A stretch of DNA of 64,000 bases from Oceanicola sp. (lineage in GTDB: Bacteria > Pseudomonadota > Alphaproteobacteria > Rhodobacterales > Rhodobacteraceae): positions 1 to 64,000 of the forward strand of contig JAKVBK010000006.1 in assembly GCA_022447275.1 (NCBI GenBank), read 5' to 3'. The notes under the pieces were generated by a model. It was not told where the DNA came from. It searched no databases and saw only the letters and a program-made list of their open reading frames with translations. The position numbers and the translations under genes are program-made. Below are positions 8,241-17,132 of this stretch, piece by piece; positions within the stretch are counted from its first letter, which is position 1; each line of letters begins with the position of its first letter.

Positions 8241-8306
8241 TAAATGCAAAGCGGGATGTCCCGCAATGACAGCCGGCCCACACCGGCATCCAACTGGGAG
8301 GACAAC

Positions 8307-9566
8307 ATGAAAACCACCTTCAAAGCGTCTTTTGCAGCGCTGGCCGCAGCTGCCACCATGGCAGGCTCCAACGCCTCCGCCGAACTGACCGGCGATCTTA
8401 AAATCTTCCTCGACACCTCCAACCCGGCGCCACGCGCCACCATGGAGGCAATGATCGGACGTTTCCAGGCCGAGCATCCTGATCTGAACATCGAAACCAC
8501 GGTGATTGACCGTGAGGCCTACAAAACCCAGATCCGCAACTTCCTGACCGCTGATGCGCCCGATGTTGCCACCTGGTACGCTGCAAACCGGATGCGCCCC
8601 TACGTGGAAGCCGGCCTGTTCGAAGACGTCTCCGATCTCTGGATGGAGCCTGCGATCGCCGACAACCTGGGCTCCACCAAAGGCGCTATGACCATCGACG
8701 GCAAGCAGTGGGGCGTGCCCTATACCTACTATCAGTGGGGCGTCTACTACCGGAAAGACATCTTCGGTGAGCTTGGCCTTTCCGAGCCGGCCACCTGGGA
8801 AGATGAGCTGGCGAACTGCGAAAAGATCGTCGCATCCGGCCGGGCCTGCTACACAATCGGCTCCAAGTTCCTTTGGACTGCGGGCGGCTGGTTTGACTAC
8901 ATCAACCTGCGCACCAACGGCTACGATTTCCACATGGATATGGCAGCCGGCAACGTTGCCTGGACCGATGACCGCGTGAAGGCCACTTTCGCCAACTGGC
9001 GTCAGTTGATCGACATGGGCGGCTTCGTGGCCAACCACCAGACCTACAGCTGGCAGGAAGCGCTGCCCTTCATGGTCAACGGCGAGGCCGCTGCCTATCT
9101 GATGGGCAACTTCGCTGTGGCGCCGCTGCGCGAAGCCGGTCTGTCCGATGACCAGCTGGACTTCTACCAGTTCCCGGTCATCAACCCGGATGTGCCGCTG
9201 GCCGAAGACGCGCCCACCGACACGTTCCACATCCCTGCGAATGCTGCCAACAAGGAAGCCGCACGCGAGTTCCTGCGCTTTGTGGTGTCCAGCAATGAGC
9301 AGACCGAGATCAACAATGGCTCCAACCTGGGTCAGCTGCCGATCAACGCATCCGCTTCGATCGACGACGACAAGTTCCTTGATCAGGGCTTTGCGATGCT
9401 GTCCTCCAACAGCCCCGGCGGCGTGGCGCAGTTCTTTGACCGCGACTTCCCCGCAGAGATGGCCGCAGAAGCCATGCAGGGCTTCCAGGAGTTCATGGTG
9501 TTCCCGGACAACCTCGATGACATTCTGAACCGTCTCGAGAAGGTGCGCGCGCGCGTCTATCAGTAA
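8307..9566 (+). CDS. Extracellular sugar-binding protein (family 1), galactoside importer
   Basis: Periplasmic binding protein, 419 residues from MKTTFKASF, with a signal peptide ending near SNASA. GGGAGGA lies 5 nt before this ATG, which decides the start over an upstream in-frame ATG. Mature features such as LKIFLDTSNPAPRATMEAMI and WGVPYTYYQWGVYYRKDIFGEL are typical of family 1 sugar binders. It is the first gene of the operon that continues with two permeases and both alpha- and beta-galactosidase, so the ligand is probably a galactose-containing oligosaccharide or galactoside (inference from context). Confidence 0.92.
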   Translation: MKTTFKASFAALAAAATMAGSNASAELTGDLKIFLDTSNPAPRATMEAMIGRFQAEHPDLNIETTVIDREAYKTQIRNFLTADAPDVATWYAANRMRPYVEAGLFEDVSDLWMEPAIADNLGSTKGAMTIDGKQWGVPYTYYQWGVYYRKDIFGELGLSEPATWEDELANCEKIVASGRACYTIGSKFLWTAGGWFDYINLRTNGYDFHMDMAAGNVAWTDDRVKATFANWRQLIDMGGFVANHQTYSWQEALPFMVNGEAAAYLMGNFAVAPLREAGLSDDQLDFYQFPVINPDVPLAEDAPTDTFHIPANAANKEAAREFLRFVVSSNEQTEINNGSNLGQLPINASASIDDDKFLDQGFAMLSSNSPGGVAQFFDRDFPAEMAAEAMQGFQEFMVFPDNLDDILNRLEKVRARVYQ

Positions 9567-9578
9567 ACGCGGACAAAT

Positions 9579-9610
9579 GGTGAAGCGGCGCCACGCGGCA
9601 TCGCTTCGCC
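9579..9610 (+). terminator. Stem-loop after the binding-protein gene
   Basis: GGTGAAGCG (9579-9587) pairs with CGCTTCGCC (9602-9610) with one G-U pair and a 14-nt loop. It lies 12 nt after the stop and 178 nt before the next start, with no U-run. A partial terminator or a 3' stabiliser of the binding-protein message is likely. Confidence 0.5.
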
Positions 9611-9787
9611 AAGTTCTGCGTAGCTGACACAAGGCCCGGGCGGGTGCCACGCCTGCCCTGGCTGCTCCGCTGTTCTGCACATGCGCCCCGCAGTTGTGCA
9701 CGCGCCGCGGTCATCTGGCCTTACAGGCCGCCCAAGCAGGTGCTTTCAGGTCCTGCTTCATCCCTGAGACCTGACGAGGAGAGCGCG

Positions 9788-10705
9788 ATGGCTGTCACTG
9801 ACACATCCCCGCCCGCACGCAGTTGGTACAAGCGCAATGAGATTGCCGTCACGCCGTGGCTGTTTCTGGCACCTGCAATTCTGTTTTTCCTCGTCTACGT
9901 GCTGGTGCCGATCTACCAGTCTTTTTCAATCTCGCTCTACAATTGGGACGGGCTTGGAGAGGCACGCTATGTCGGGCTTGAAAACTACGTCGAACTGTTT
10001 GACGACAGCGCGTTCGAAGTCTCGCTTTGGAACAATCTGAAATGGCTGTTGCTATATCTGCTGGCCATTCCGGCAGGCTTGTTCATTGCGCTTTTCCTGA
10101 ACCAGACGGTTGCCGGGATCCGCATGTACAAATCGCTGTTTTTCTTTCCATTCGTGATCAGCCAGGTGGTTGTGGGCTTGGTGTTCTCCTGGTTCTACCT
10201 GCCCAATGAGGGGCTGTTGAACAACATCGTCACCTTCTTTGGCTTTGATCCGATCAATGTGCTGGGCGATCCAGCACTGGCCACCTACGGGATCATCATT
10301 GCAGGCCTTTGGCCGCAGACGGCCTATTGCATGATCCTCTATTTGACGGGTCTGAACGCGGTTGATCCCGAACAGGTAGAGGCCGCACGGCTGGATGGTG
10401 CGAAGGGCTGGAAGATGCTCTGGTATGTCATCATCCCGCAGCTCAAGCCGGCCACCTTCATCGCCTTTGTGGTGACGATCATTGGCGCGCTGCGCTCCTT
10501 CGATCTGATCTCGATCATGACCAATGGGGGGCCGTTTGGGCAAACGCGTGTGCTGAGCTTTTACATGTTTGAGAAGGCGCTGTCGGAATACGGGTTCCGC
10601 ATGGGCTATGGGGCCGCGATTGCTGTTGTTCTGTTCCTGATCATGCTCTGCTTTATCGCCTACTTCCTTTTCTCGATGTGGCGCGAAGAAAAGGAGGGTC
10701 GGTGA
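9788..10705 (+). CDS. Galactoside ABC transporter permease, MalF type
   Basis: Inner-membrane permease, 305 residues, about six membrane segments, no large periplasmic insert. The EAA loop reads EQVEAARLDGAKGWKMLWYVIIPQLKP. The start MAVTDTSPPARSW is preceded by GAGGAGAG at 9777-9784; longer in-frame extensions upstream are polar, low-complexity and not membrane-like. It works with the MalG-type subunit at 10936 and the ATPase encoded divergently. A 230-nt gap carrying a dispersed repeat separates it from its partner, which is unusual for paired permeases. Confidence 0.92.
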   Translation: MAVTDTSPPARSWYKRNEIAVTPWLFLAPAILFFLVYVLVPIYQSFSISLYNWDGLGEARYVGLENYVELFDDSAFEVSLWNNLKWLLLYLLAIPAGLFIALFLNQTVAGIRMYKSLFFFPFVISQVVVGLVFSWFYLPNEGLLNNIVTFFGFDPINVLGDPALATYGIIIAGLWPQTAYCMILYLTGLNAVDPEQVEAARLDGAKGWKMLWYVIIPQLKPATFIAFVVTIIGALRSFDLISIMTNGGPFGQTRVLSFYMFEKALSEYGFRMGYGAAIAVVLFLIMLCFIAYFLFSMWREEKEGR

Positions 10706-10739
10706 TGGCTGGCACAGTGTATCGCGCTGCGGCACCCGC

Positions 10740-10774
10740 CGCCTTCGGCGAGAGTATTTTTGCCAAGATGATGA
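10740..10774 (+). repeat. Dispersed repeat, copy C, inside the galactoside operon
   Basis: A small hairpin CGCC-TTC-GGCG (10740-10750) runs into the core GAGTATTTTTGCCAAGATGATGA (10752-10774). It occupies the 230-nt gap (10706-10935) between the two permease genes. The rest of the gap holds G+C-rich sequence with no recognisable gene. Placement between co-transcribed genes suggests insertion of a repeat rather than a terminator. Confidence 0.7.
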
Positions 10775-10935
10775 GGGCATGTGTGCCCTTGTATTGGGCG
10801 GTGATCACGCGAGACCCGCGGCCCGCAGGGGCGCGGCCGAGCGTGCTGTGCCCAACACCGGCAGGGCGGCGTTTCGCCGACCGAACGGGGGCGGGAGTGG
10901 CCCCAGCAGACCCAGTGAAGTGTGGAGGGTAGATC

Positions 10936-11784
10936 ATGTTTCCCAGACCCATTCAGACCCAGCCACGCGCGGCCCAGCTGACCTATTCCGCAGTGTTGCC
11001 CATTGCGTTGACCCTGTGGCTCTTGCCGCTGATTGCCGTGGCGATTTTCTCAGTCAAACCGGCAGTAGATTTCACGCAGGGGAACTATTGGGGCATGCCG
11101 TCCTCATTTGAGGGCTTAACCAATTACGGCCAGGTCTTTTTTGACTCGGACATGCCACGATATCTGTTGAATTCGGTTCTGATCACCGTGCCTACGGTGA
11201 TCGGTGCAGTGGCCCTGTCTTGCATGGCCGGATTTGCACTTGGCATCTATAAGTTTCGAGCAAACCTTGTTATTTTCTTCATGTTCGTGGCTGGAAATTT
11301 CGTGCCATTCCAGATCCTGATGGTGCCCGTGCGGGATCTGACGCTCGATCTTGGGCTCTACAACACAAAGACTGGTCTGGTGCTGTTCCACATCGCATTC
11401 CAGACCGGTTTCTGTACCTTGTTCATGCGCAACTTCATTCGCGCCCTGCCTTTTGCATTGATCGAGGCGGCCCGTGTTGAAGGTGTCGCGGAATGGCGCA
11501 TCTTCTGGTACGTGGTTCTTCCGCTGATGAAGCCCGCGATTGCCGCCCTTTCCGTGCTGATCTTCACCTTCATCTGGAATGATTATTTCTGGGCTGTTGT
11601 GCTGACTCAGGGCCCTGAAAGCCAACCCGTAACGGCCGGGATCACCAGCTTCAACGCCCAATTCCGCGCCGCCTATCACATGATGAGCGCCGGTTCGATC
11701 GTTGCGGCCCTTCCGCCGGTTGCAATGTTCTTTGCCATGCAGAAGCATTTCATCGCTGGCCTCACACTGGGCGCTGTCAAGTAA
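10936..11784 (+). CDS. Galactoside ABC transporter permease, MalG type
   Basis: Inner-membrane permease, 282 residues, six membrane segments expected. The EAA loop reads ALIEAARVEGVAEWRIFWYVVLPLMKP and the C-terminus is HFIAGLTLGAVK. GGAGGG lies upstream of the ATG. The stop overlaps the next start as TAATG, so translation of the alpha-galactosidase is coupled to that of this permease. Confidence 0.93.
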   Translation: MFPRPIQTQPRAAQLTYSAVLPIALTLWLLPLIAVAIFSVKPAVDFTQGNYWGMPSSFEGLTNYGQVFFDSDMPRYLLNSVLITVPTVIGAVALSCMAGFALGIYKFRANLVIFFMFVAGNFVPFQILMVPVRDLTLDLGLYNTKTGLVLFHIAFQTGFCTLFMRNFIRALPFALIEAARVEGVAEWRIFWYVVLPLMKPAIAALSVLIFTFIWNDYFWAVVLTQGPESQPVTAGITSFNAQFRAAYHMMSAGSIVAALPPVAMFFAMQKHFIAGLTLGAVK

Positions 11785-13877
11785 TGCTCTACCGGTTGGA
11801 TGCCGACGGGCAGACCTTGGTGGCCCATCAGCCCCCCAAGGGCCTTGGGTGCGTTTTGTACTGGGGCGCAGCTCTGCCACAAGACGAGGATCTGACGGCC
11901 CTTCTTGACGGGACTGCAATGGATGTCACCGGCGGCATGATGGATGAGATTGCGCCCTTGTCGGTATGTCCCGAGGTCGCGCGCGGTTGGCCGGGGCAGC
12001 CGGGCATGGTCCTGCACGACGACGCTGGCCGCCCTGTCTATCCCGTTTTTTCCGGTGAGATCAGGCAAGAGGTCGCCCAAGACGGCGGCGCTCGAGGGCT
12101 GGAGATCATCGGCATCGACGCGGATCATGGCATCACTTACCGCGCCCAGTTTCAACTGCGTGCGGGCCAGCTTTTGGCTCAGGCCTTCCTGTCATTCGAC
12201 AAGGCGCCCTATGTAGTAACTTGGCTCGCAGCCCCGGTGGTGCCAATGCCCACGGGGTCGGACGCAGTGATCGACTATACGGGCCGCTGGATCGGTGAAT
12301 TTCAGGAGCAGCGCCATGCCTGGCGACCGGGCGCCCTGCTGCGAGAGGCCCGGCAGGGACGGTCAGGCCATGAGCACCCGCCCTTTGCCCTTGTCACAAC
12401 CCATGGCGCCAGCTGGGATCAGGGCACGACCTACGGATTTGCCCTGCACCATTGTGGCGGGCATCGGATGATTGCCGAGGAACTGCCGGATGGGCGTCAC
12501 TTGTTGATGTTTGGCAGTGCCCTCGGCGCGCAAGACCGGCCTGAGGCCAATGTCAAAACGCCCCCCCTGCACATGTTTTGCAGCCAAGAAGGGCGCAATG
12601 GGATCGCCTGCCAGTTCCAGAGCTACATTCGCAACCAGCCCGGCCCTCAATCCATGCGCCAGCCCCGCCCGGTGCATTACAATTGCTGGGAGGCCATCTA
12701 TTTTGATCATGACGCGCAAAGCTTGCGGGATATCGCAGAGCGCGCTGCGGCTTTGGGGGCAGAACGGTTTGTGCTGGATGATGGCTGGTTCGGCCTGCGC
12801 GATGACGACACCACATCGCTTGGCGATTGGCAGATCGATCCGCGAAAATGGCCCGATGGATTGCGCCCTTTTGCCGATTATGTGAACAGCCTTGGCATGG
12901 GGTTTGGCCTCTGGTTTGAGCCGGAGATGGTCAACAAAGACAGCGCGCTCTACCGGGCCCATCCAGACTGGCTGCTGGGCCCTGCTGACCAGCCCGCGGG
13001 CCGACAGCAATATGTGTTGGATGTCAGCCGCGCGGATGTCCGGGCCTATCTGGTCGAAGAGATATCAAAAGTGCTGGCTTCGGCGCCGATCGAATATGTC
13101 AAATGGGATCATAACCGCTTGCTGCCCTGGCCCAGCGCAGCCCAGGCAGAGGGCGCCTACCAGCTTTGGCATGACCTGACGACACGCCATCCCGAGATCG
13201 AATTCGAAAGCTGTGCCTCGGGGGGCGGGCGCATTGACCTGCAGATGTTCACCGTTGCTGGCCGGGTTTGGCTGTCTGACAGCAATGACGCGCTGGAACG
13301 GATGCGTATCCAGCGCGACGCGGCACAATTCCTGCCATGGGAAGTCACCGGCTCTCATGTGGGGCCGCGCCGCTGCCACACCTCTGGGCGGGTGCTCGAC
13401 ATGTCGACGCGCGCTTGGGTGGCCGCCCAGCGGCACATGGGCTTTGAGATGGACCCGCGCGAACTGACCGAGGATGAGGCGGACGTTCTCAAGCAGGTCA
13501 CGCAGTGGTGGAAGTCCAACCGCGACTGGCGCGCTGGCGCGGATATCCTGCGCCTGGAAAGCGGTGATGCCGCTGTGATTGCCGAACAGCAGATCGCCGC
13601 AGATGGACATCGCTTTGTCGTGTTTGCGGGCCGCCAAGCAGCCTCGGAGCAGATCGCACCGCGCCCGCTGCCACTGACAGGCCTCGACCCGCAGGCGCGC
13701 TACCGGATCACGCTTGTGAACCGGGCAGAGGCCCCCACGCTTTCGCGCGGCGCCCAGGCCATCAAGACAGGCCCCCTTATCCTGTCCGGGGCCTGGCTCA
13801 TGGAACACGGCGTCAACCTGCCCTGGTCATTTCCCGCTACAATCTGGGTGCTGGAAGGCACCCGCATCGACGAATAG
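11784..13877 (+). CDS. Alpha-galactosidase, glycoside hydrolase family 36
   Basis: Releases alpha-linked galactose from melibiose, raffinose-type or other galactosides. It is 697 residues, the usual GH36 size: an N-terminal beta-sandwich (about 1-290), a TIM barrel (about 300-620) and a small C-terminal beta domain. The barrel shows RFVLDDGWFG, GLWFEPEMVN, the nucleophile in EYVKWDHNR (Asp442), the ESCASGGGR loop and the acid/base region WLSDSNDALERM (Asp499/Asp502). No signal peptide is seen, so it acts in the cytoplasm on imported sugar. It overlaps the permease stop (TAATG). Confidence 0.93.
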   Translation: MLYRLDADGQTLVAHQPPKGLGCVLYWGAALPQDEDLTALLDGTAMDVTGGMMDEIAPLSVCPEVARGWPGQPGMVLHDDAGRPVYPVFSGEIRQEVAQDGGARGLEIIGIDADHGITYRAQFQLRAGQLLAQAFLSFDKAPYVVTWLAAPVVPMPTGSDAVIDYTGRWIGEFQEQRHAWRPGALLREARQGRSGHEHPPFALVTTHGASWDQGTTYGFALHHCGGHRMIAEELPDGRHLLMFGSALGAQDRPEANVKTPPLHMFCSQEGRNGIACQFQSYIRNQPGPQSMRQPRPVHYNCWEAIYFDHDAQSLRDIAERAAALGAERFVLDDGWFGLRDDDTTSLGDWQIDPRKWPDGLRPFADYVNSLGMGFGLWFEPEMVNKDSALYRAHPDWLLGPADQPAGRQQYVLDVSRADVRAYLVEEISKVLASAPIEYVKWDHNRLLPWPSAAQAEGAYQLWHDLTTRHPEIEFESCASGGGRIDLQMFTVAGRVWLSDSNDALERMRIQRDAAQFLPWEVTGSHVGPRRCHTSGRVLDMSTRAWVAAQRHMGFEMDPRELTEDEADVLKQVTQWWKSNRDWRAGADILRLESGDAAVIAEQQIAADGHRFVVFAGRQAASEQIAPRPLPLTGLDPQARYRITLVNRAEAPTLSRGAQAIKTGPLILSGAWLMEHGVNLPWSFPATIWVLEGTRIDE

Positions 13878-13886
13878 GACCCTGCG

Positions 13887-14657
13887 ATGGAGCATTTGCC
13901 CACCCATCCCGATCTCTCTGGCGCTTCGGTATTCATCACCGGCGGTGGCTCTGGCATTGGCGCAGCGCTCACCGAGGCCTTCCTGCGCCAAGGGGCGCGG
14001 GTCGCCTTTGTGCAGCGCTCAGATGCCAGCCCCTTTTGCGATGAGATGGAGGCGGAAACAGGAAACCGCCCGCTGTTTATCCCATGCGACATCACGGATC
14101 TGTCCATGCTGGAGGGCGCGATCGCCAAGGCCGCAGAGGCACACGGGCCGATCAAGGTGCTTGTCAACAATGCTGCCAACGACAAGCGCCACCCGACGCT
14201 GGACGTCGATGAAGAATTTTGGGACTGGATGATCGATATCAACCTCAAGGCCTATTTCTTTGCCTGCAAGGCCGTGGTGCCGGGGATGCAGCAGATGGGC
14301 GGTGGCGCGATCATCAATTTCTCGTCGATCAGCTACATGATGGGGAATGCGGGCTACCCGATTTACACCACATCAAACGCTGGCATCACTGGGATGACAC
14401 GGTCTCTGGCCCGGGAGTTCGGCCCTGACAGAATCCGCTGCAATGCGCTGATGCCCGGCTGGGTACTGACCGATAAGCAGATGCGCCTTTGGGCCGAGCC
14501 GGAAGGCTTGGAAGCCCATCTCGAGCGGGCCTGCCTCAAGGATCACCTCAAGCCGGAAGACATCTGCGGCGGGGTTCTGTTCCTGGCATCAGACGCCTCA
14601 AAGATGATGACCGGCCAGGCGCTGGTGATCGATGGCGGCGTTGTCGTAACGGGCTAA
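13887..14657 (+). CDS. SDR-family dehydrogenase, probable galactose (or related sugar) 1-dehydrogenase
   Basis: Short-chain dehydrogenase, 256 residues. The NAD(P) motif TGGGSGIG is near residue 20 and NNAAN near 90. The active-site Ser (about 147, in FSSISYM) and Tyr160 are present, but the expected YxxxK reads Y-T-T-S-N: the catalytic Lys is replaced by Asn164. The C-terminus (DASKMMTGQALVIDGGVVVTG) is intact. By operon position it should oxidise galactose to galactonolactone ahead of the lactonase, DgoK and DgoA. With the altered motif it could be weak, use another residue, or act on a different step. The codon reading of this site was checked directly (TAC ACC ACA TCA AAC). Confidence 0.8.
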   Translation: MEHLPTHPDLSGASVFITGGGSGIGAALTEAFLRQGARVAFVQRSDASPFCDEMEAETGNRPLFIPCDITDLSMLEGAIAKAAEAHGPIKVLVNNAANDKRHPTLDVDEEFWDWMIDINLKAYFFACKAVVPGMQQMGGGAIINFSSISYMMGNAGYPIYTTSNAGITGMTRSLAREFGPDRIRCNALMPGWVLTDKQMRLWAEPEGLEAHLERACLKDHLKPEDICGGVLFLASDASKMMTGQALVIDGGVVVTG

Positions 14658-14707
14658 AGCAATTTCACCCAACTGCCGGGAACGGCAGCCGGGAGAGAGG
14701 AAGGCGA

Positions 14708-15607
14708 ATGAAAGAACTGGATTGGATCGCGGTCGACTGGGGCACCTCGCACCTTCGGTTGTGGGGCATGTCCGGTGACCAGCCACTCTGGCAGGCGCAA
14801 TCGGCCGATGGCATGGGCGGCTTGGACCGGGCGGGTTTCGAGCCTACACTGCTGCGCGCCTTGGGCACGCGTCTGCAAGGCCCGACCCCTGTGATCGCAT
14901 GCGGCATGGTCGGCGCGCGCCAAGGCTGGGCCGAGGCCGGCTACGCGGCTGTGCCTTGCGTACCCCTTGCTGCTGGCCTGACCCAAGCACAGACCGATGA
15001 CCCCCGTCTGACCGTTCACATTGCCGGGGGCGTCAAGCAAAACAGCCCCGCAGATGTGATGCGCGGCGAGGAAACGCAGATCGCGGGCTTTCTTGCACTG
15101 AACCCGGGCTTTGACGGCATTGTCTGCCTGCCCGGCAGCCATTCGAAATGGGCCGAGATCAGCGCTGGGGAAATTGTCAGCTTTCGGACCTTCATGACCG
15201 GCGAGATGTTCGCGGCGCTCTGTCGGCATACGGTCCTGCGCCATTCACTTGACGGCGAAGGATGGGATGCGCCCAGCTTCGCAGAGGCGGTCTCAGAAAC
15301 ACTGTCTCGGCCCGAGCGGATGGCCTCGGCCCTGTTTGGCATCCGCGCGGAAGCCCTGTTGAACGATTTGGGGCCCGCACAGGCGCGCGCCCGGCTTTCG
15401 GGCCTGCTCATCGGGGCTGAGTTGGCCGCAGCCCGTCCCTACTGGCTGGGCCGCGATGTGGCGGTGATCGGCTCTGACGCGGTTGCTGCGCCCTATGTTA
15501 CGGCGCTCGGCTTACAGGGCCTATCCGCCATTCAGACAGATAATGACGCCATGGTGCTCAAGGGCCTCGCCCGGGCCAGAGCCCTCGTGACGGAGACAAA
15601 GCATTGA
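14708..15607 (+). CDS. dgoK: 2-dehydro-3-deoxygalactonokinase
   Basis: Phosphorylates 2-keto-3-deoxygalactonate to the 6-phosphate in the De Ley-Doudoroff pathway. It is 299 residues from [21 protein letters not shown], with the characteristic phosphate-binding DWGTSHLR at the N-terminus, GMVGARQGW, and the GEETQ and PGSHSKW motifs of the DgoK family. A purine-rich GAGAGGAAGG precedes the start. It is followed directly by dgoA, whose TTG start overlaps this stop. Confidence 0.92.
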   Translation: MKELDWIAVDWGTSHLRLWGMSGDQPLWQAQSADGMGGLDRAGFEPTLLRALGTRLQGPTPVIACGMVGARQGWAEAGYAAVPCVPLAAGLTQAQTDDPRLTVHIAGGVKQNSPADVMRGEETQIAGFLALNPGFDGIVCLPGSHSKWAEISAGEIVSFRTFMTGEMFAALCRHTVLRHSLDGEGWDAPSFAEAVSETLSRPERMASALFGIRAEALLNDLGPAQARARLSGLLIGAELAAARPYWLGRDVAVIGSDAVAAPYVTALGLQGLSAIQTDNDAMVLKGLARARALVTETKH

Positions 15608-16257
15608 CCCCCGTAAAGCCATCCGTTCAAGCACCCGAGGGCAGCCGCCCTTTGATCGCTATCCTGCGCGGCCTGACCCCAGCAGAGGCCAGCCCGATGG
15701 CCGAATGCCTGATCGCTGCAGGGATCACACGCATCGAGGTGCCTCTGAATTCGCCTGATCCGCTGCACAGCATCGAGATCATGGCAAAAGCTCACGGGCA
15801 TGAGGCCTTGATCGGCGCTGGCACCGTGCTGACACGCGCGCAGGTATCCGATGTGGCCCAGGCGGGCGGCGGTCTGATCGTCTCACCCAATATGGACAGG
15901 GACGTGATTGCCATGACCGCCGCGATGGGGCTGCAAAGCTGGCCCGGTGTCTTTACACCCACCGAGGCCTTCGCCGCGCTGGCGGCCGGGGCAACCGGCC
16001 TGAAGCTCTTTCCCGGCGATGCGGTTGGGCCTGCAGGCCTGAAAGCAATGCGGGCCGTGCTGCCCCCACAGACATCCGTTTACGCCGTGGGCGGAGCAGG
16101 CCCGGACAGCTTTGCCACCTGGCACGCTGCCGGGGCAGATGGCTACGGGATCGGCTCGGCGCTTTACAAGCCCGGTATGTCAGTTGCCGATGTTGCGGCT
16201 CGGGCCAAACAGATCGTGGAGGCCTTCGACACGGCCCATGTAGGTGTGCTGACATGA
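15604..16257 (+). CDS. dgoA: 2-dehydro-3-deoxy-6-phosphogalactonate aldolase
   Basis: Cleaves KDPGal to pyruvate and glyceraldehyde 3-phosphate. It is 217 residues, a class I aldolase of the KDPG/KDPGal family: Glu45 in ITRIEVPLN and the Schiff-base Lys134 in TGLKLFPGD match the Eda/DgoA pattern. The only plausible start is a TTG that overlaps the dgoK stop (TTGA). Translational coupling to dgoK is therefore likely. It completes the galactose branch except for the missing dehydratase. Confidence 0.93.
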   Translation: MTPVKPSVQAPEGSRPLIAILRGLTPAEASPMAECLIAAGITRIEVPLNSPDPLHSIEIMAKAHGHEALIGAGTVLTRAQVSDVAQAGGGLIVSPNMDRDVIAMTAAMGLQSWPGVFTPTEAFAALAAGATGLKLFPGDAVGPAGLKAMRAVLPPQTSVYAVGGAGPDSFATWHAAGADGYGIGSALYKPGMSVADVAARAKQIVEAFDTAHVGVLT

Positions 16258-16268
16258 CGGAGGCTGCG

Positions 16269-17132
16269 ATGTCCGCCAGCATACACGACGCCCGCATATG
16301 CACCCTAGGTGAGGGGCCGCTCTGGCACCCGGAACGCCAACAGCTTTTCTGGTTTGATATCATCGGCCAGCGCCTGCTCACGCAGGAAAACGGCCACGAA
16401 CGCAGCTGGTCATGGGACATGCCATGCTCGGCCGCGGGTTGGGTCAGCAAAACGCAGTTGATGGTTGCAACGGCCACAGCTCTTGAACTGCTCGATCTTG
16501 AGACGGGCACCCGCGAGACAGTCGCGCCCCTCGAGGCGGATATGCCAACGACCCGCTCCAATGACGGGCGCGCAGATCCCCAGGGCGGCTTCTGGATCGG
16601 CACGATGGGCCGCAAGCTGGAGCCTGAAACCGGCGCCATTTACCGGTATTACCGGGGCGAGCTGCGCCAGCTCTATGCGCCGATCACCATTCCCAATGCG
16701 ATTTGCTTTACGCCCGATGGGGGGCACGCCTATTTCGCGGACACGCACCAGCAAACCGTCTGGCGTGTGGCGCTGGATGCGCAGGGCTGGCCGCGCGGCA
16801 CACCAGAGGTTTTCCTCGACACAGGGGCTGAAAAGCTGCTGCCAGACGGCGCAGTGGTGGCCGCGGATGGAACCTTTTGGAATGCGCAATGGGGTGCGGG
16901 CCGCATCGCAGTCTATGATCCGCAAGGCCGCTTCTTGCATGCCCTGCCCCTACCCGCTGCGCAGACGACATGCCCTGCCTTCGGCGGCCCCGATCTGAAA
17001 ACCATTTTCTGCACATCCGCAGCCGAGGGGCTGAGCAGCGCCCAGTTGGACGCCGCCCCGCACAGCGGAAAAACCTTCCTCGCAACATCTGCAGCTGCCT
17101 GCGGGCAGGCTGAACACAAGGTCATCCTATGA
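16269..17132 (+). CDS. SMP-30/gluconolactonase-family lactonase, probable galactonolactonase
   Basis: Six-bladed beta-propeller lactonase of the SMP-30/regucalcin family, 287 residues. The metal ligand region CTLGEGPLWH at the N-terminus, TRSNDGRADPQGGFWIGTMG in the centre and LPDGAVVAADGTFWNAQW near the C-terminus match the family. In this operon it should hydrolyse the galactonolactone made by the dehydrogenase. I chose the ATG at 16269 because GGAGG sits 5 nt before it; an ATG at 16254 overlapping the dgoA stop is an alternative. The protein has no signal peptide. Confidence 0.88.
   Translation: MSASIHDARICTLGEGPLWHPERQQLFWFDIIGQRLLTQENGHERSWSWDMPCSAAGWVSKTQLMVATATALELLDLETGTRETVAPLEADMPTTRSNDGRADPQGGFWIGTMGRKLEPETGAIYRYYRGELRQLYAPITIPNAICFTPDGGHAYFADTHQQTVWRVALDAQGWPRGTPEVFLDTGAEKLLPDGAVVAADGTFWNAQWGAGRIAVYDPQGRFLHALPLPAAQTTCPAFGGPDLKTIFCTSAAEGLSSAQLDAAPHSGKTFLATSAAACGQAEHKVIL

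Noticed and set aside
8184..9701. A 505-codon open frame antisense to the galactoside-binding-protein gene
   Set aside because: It mirrors the codon pattern of the real gene on the other strand, has no family features and no ribosome site.
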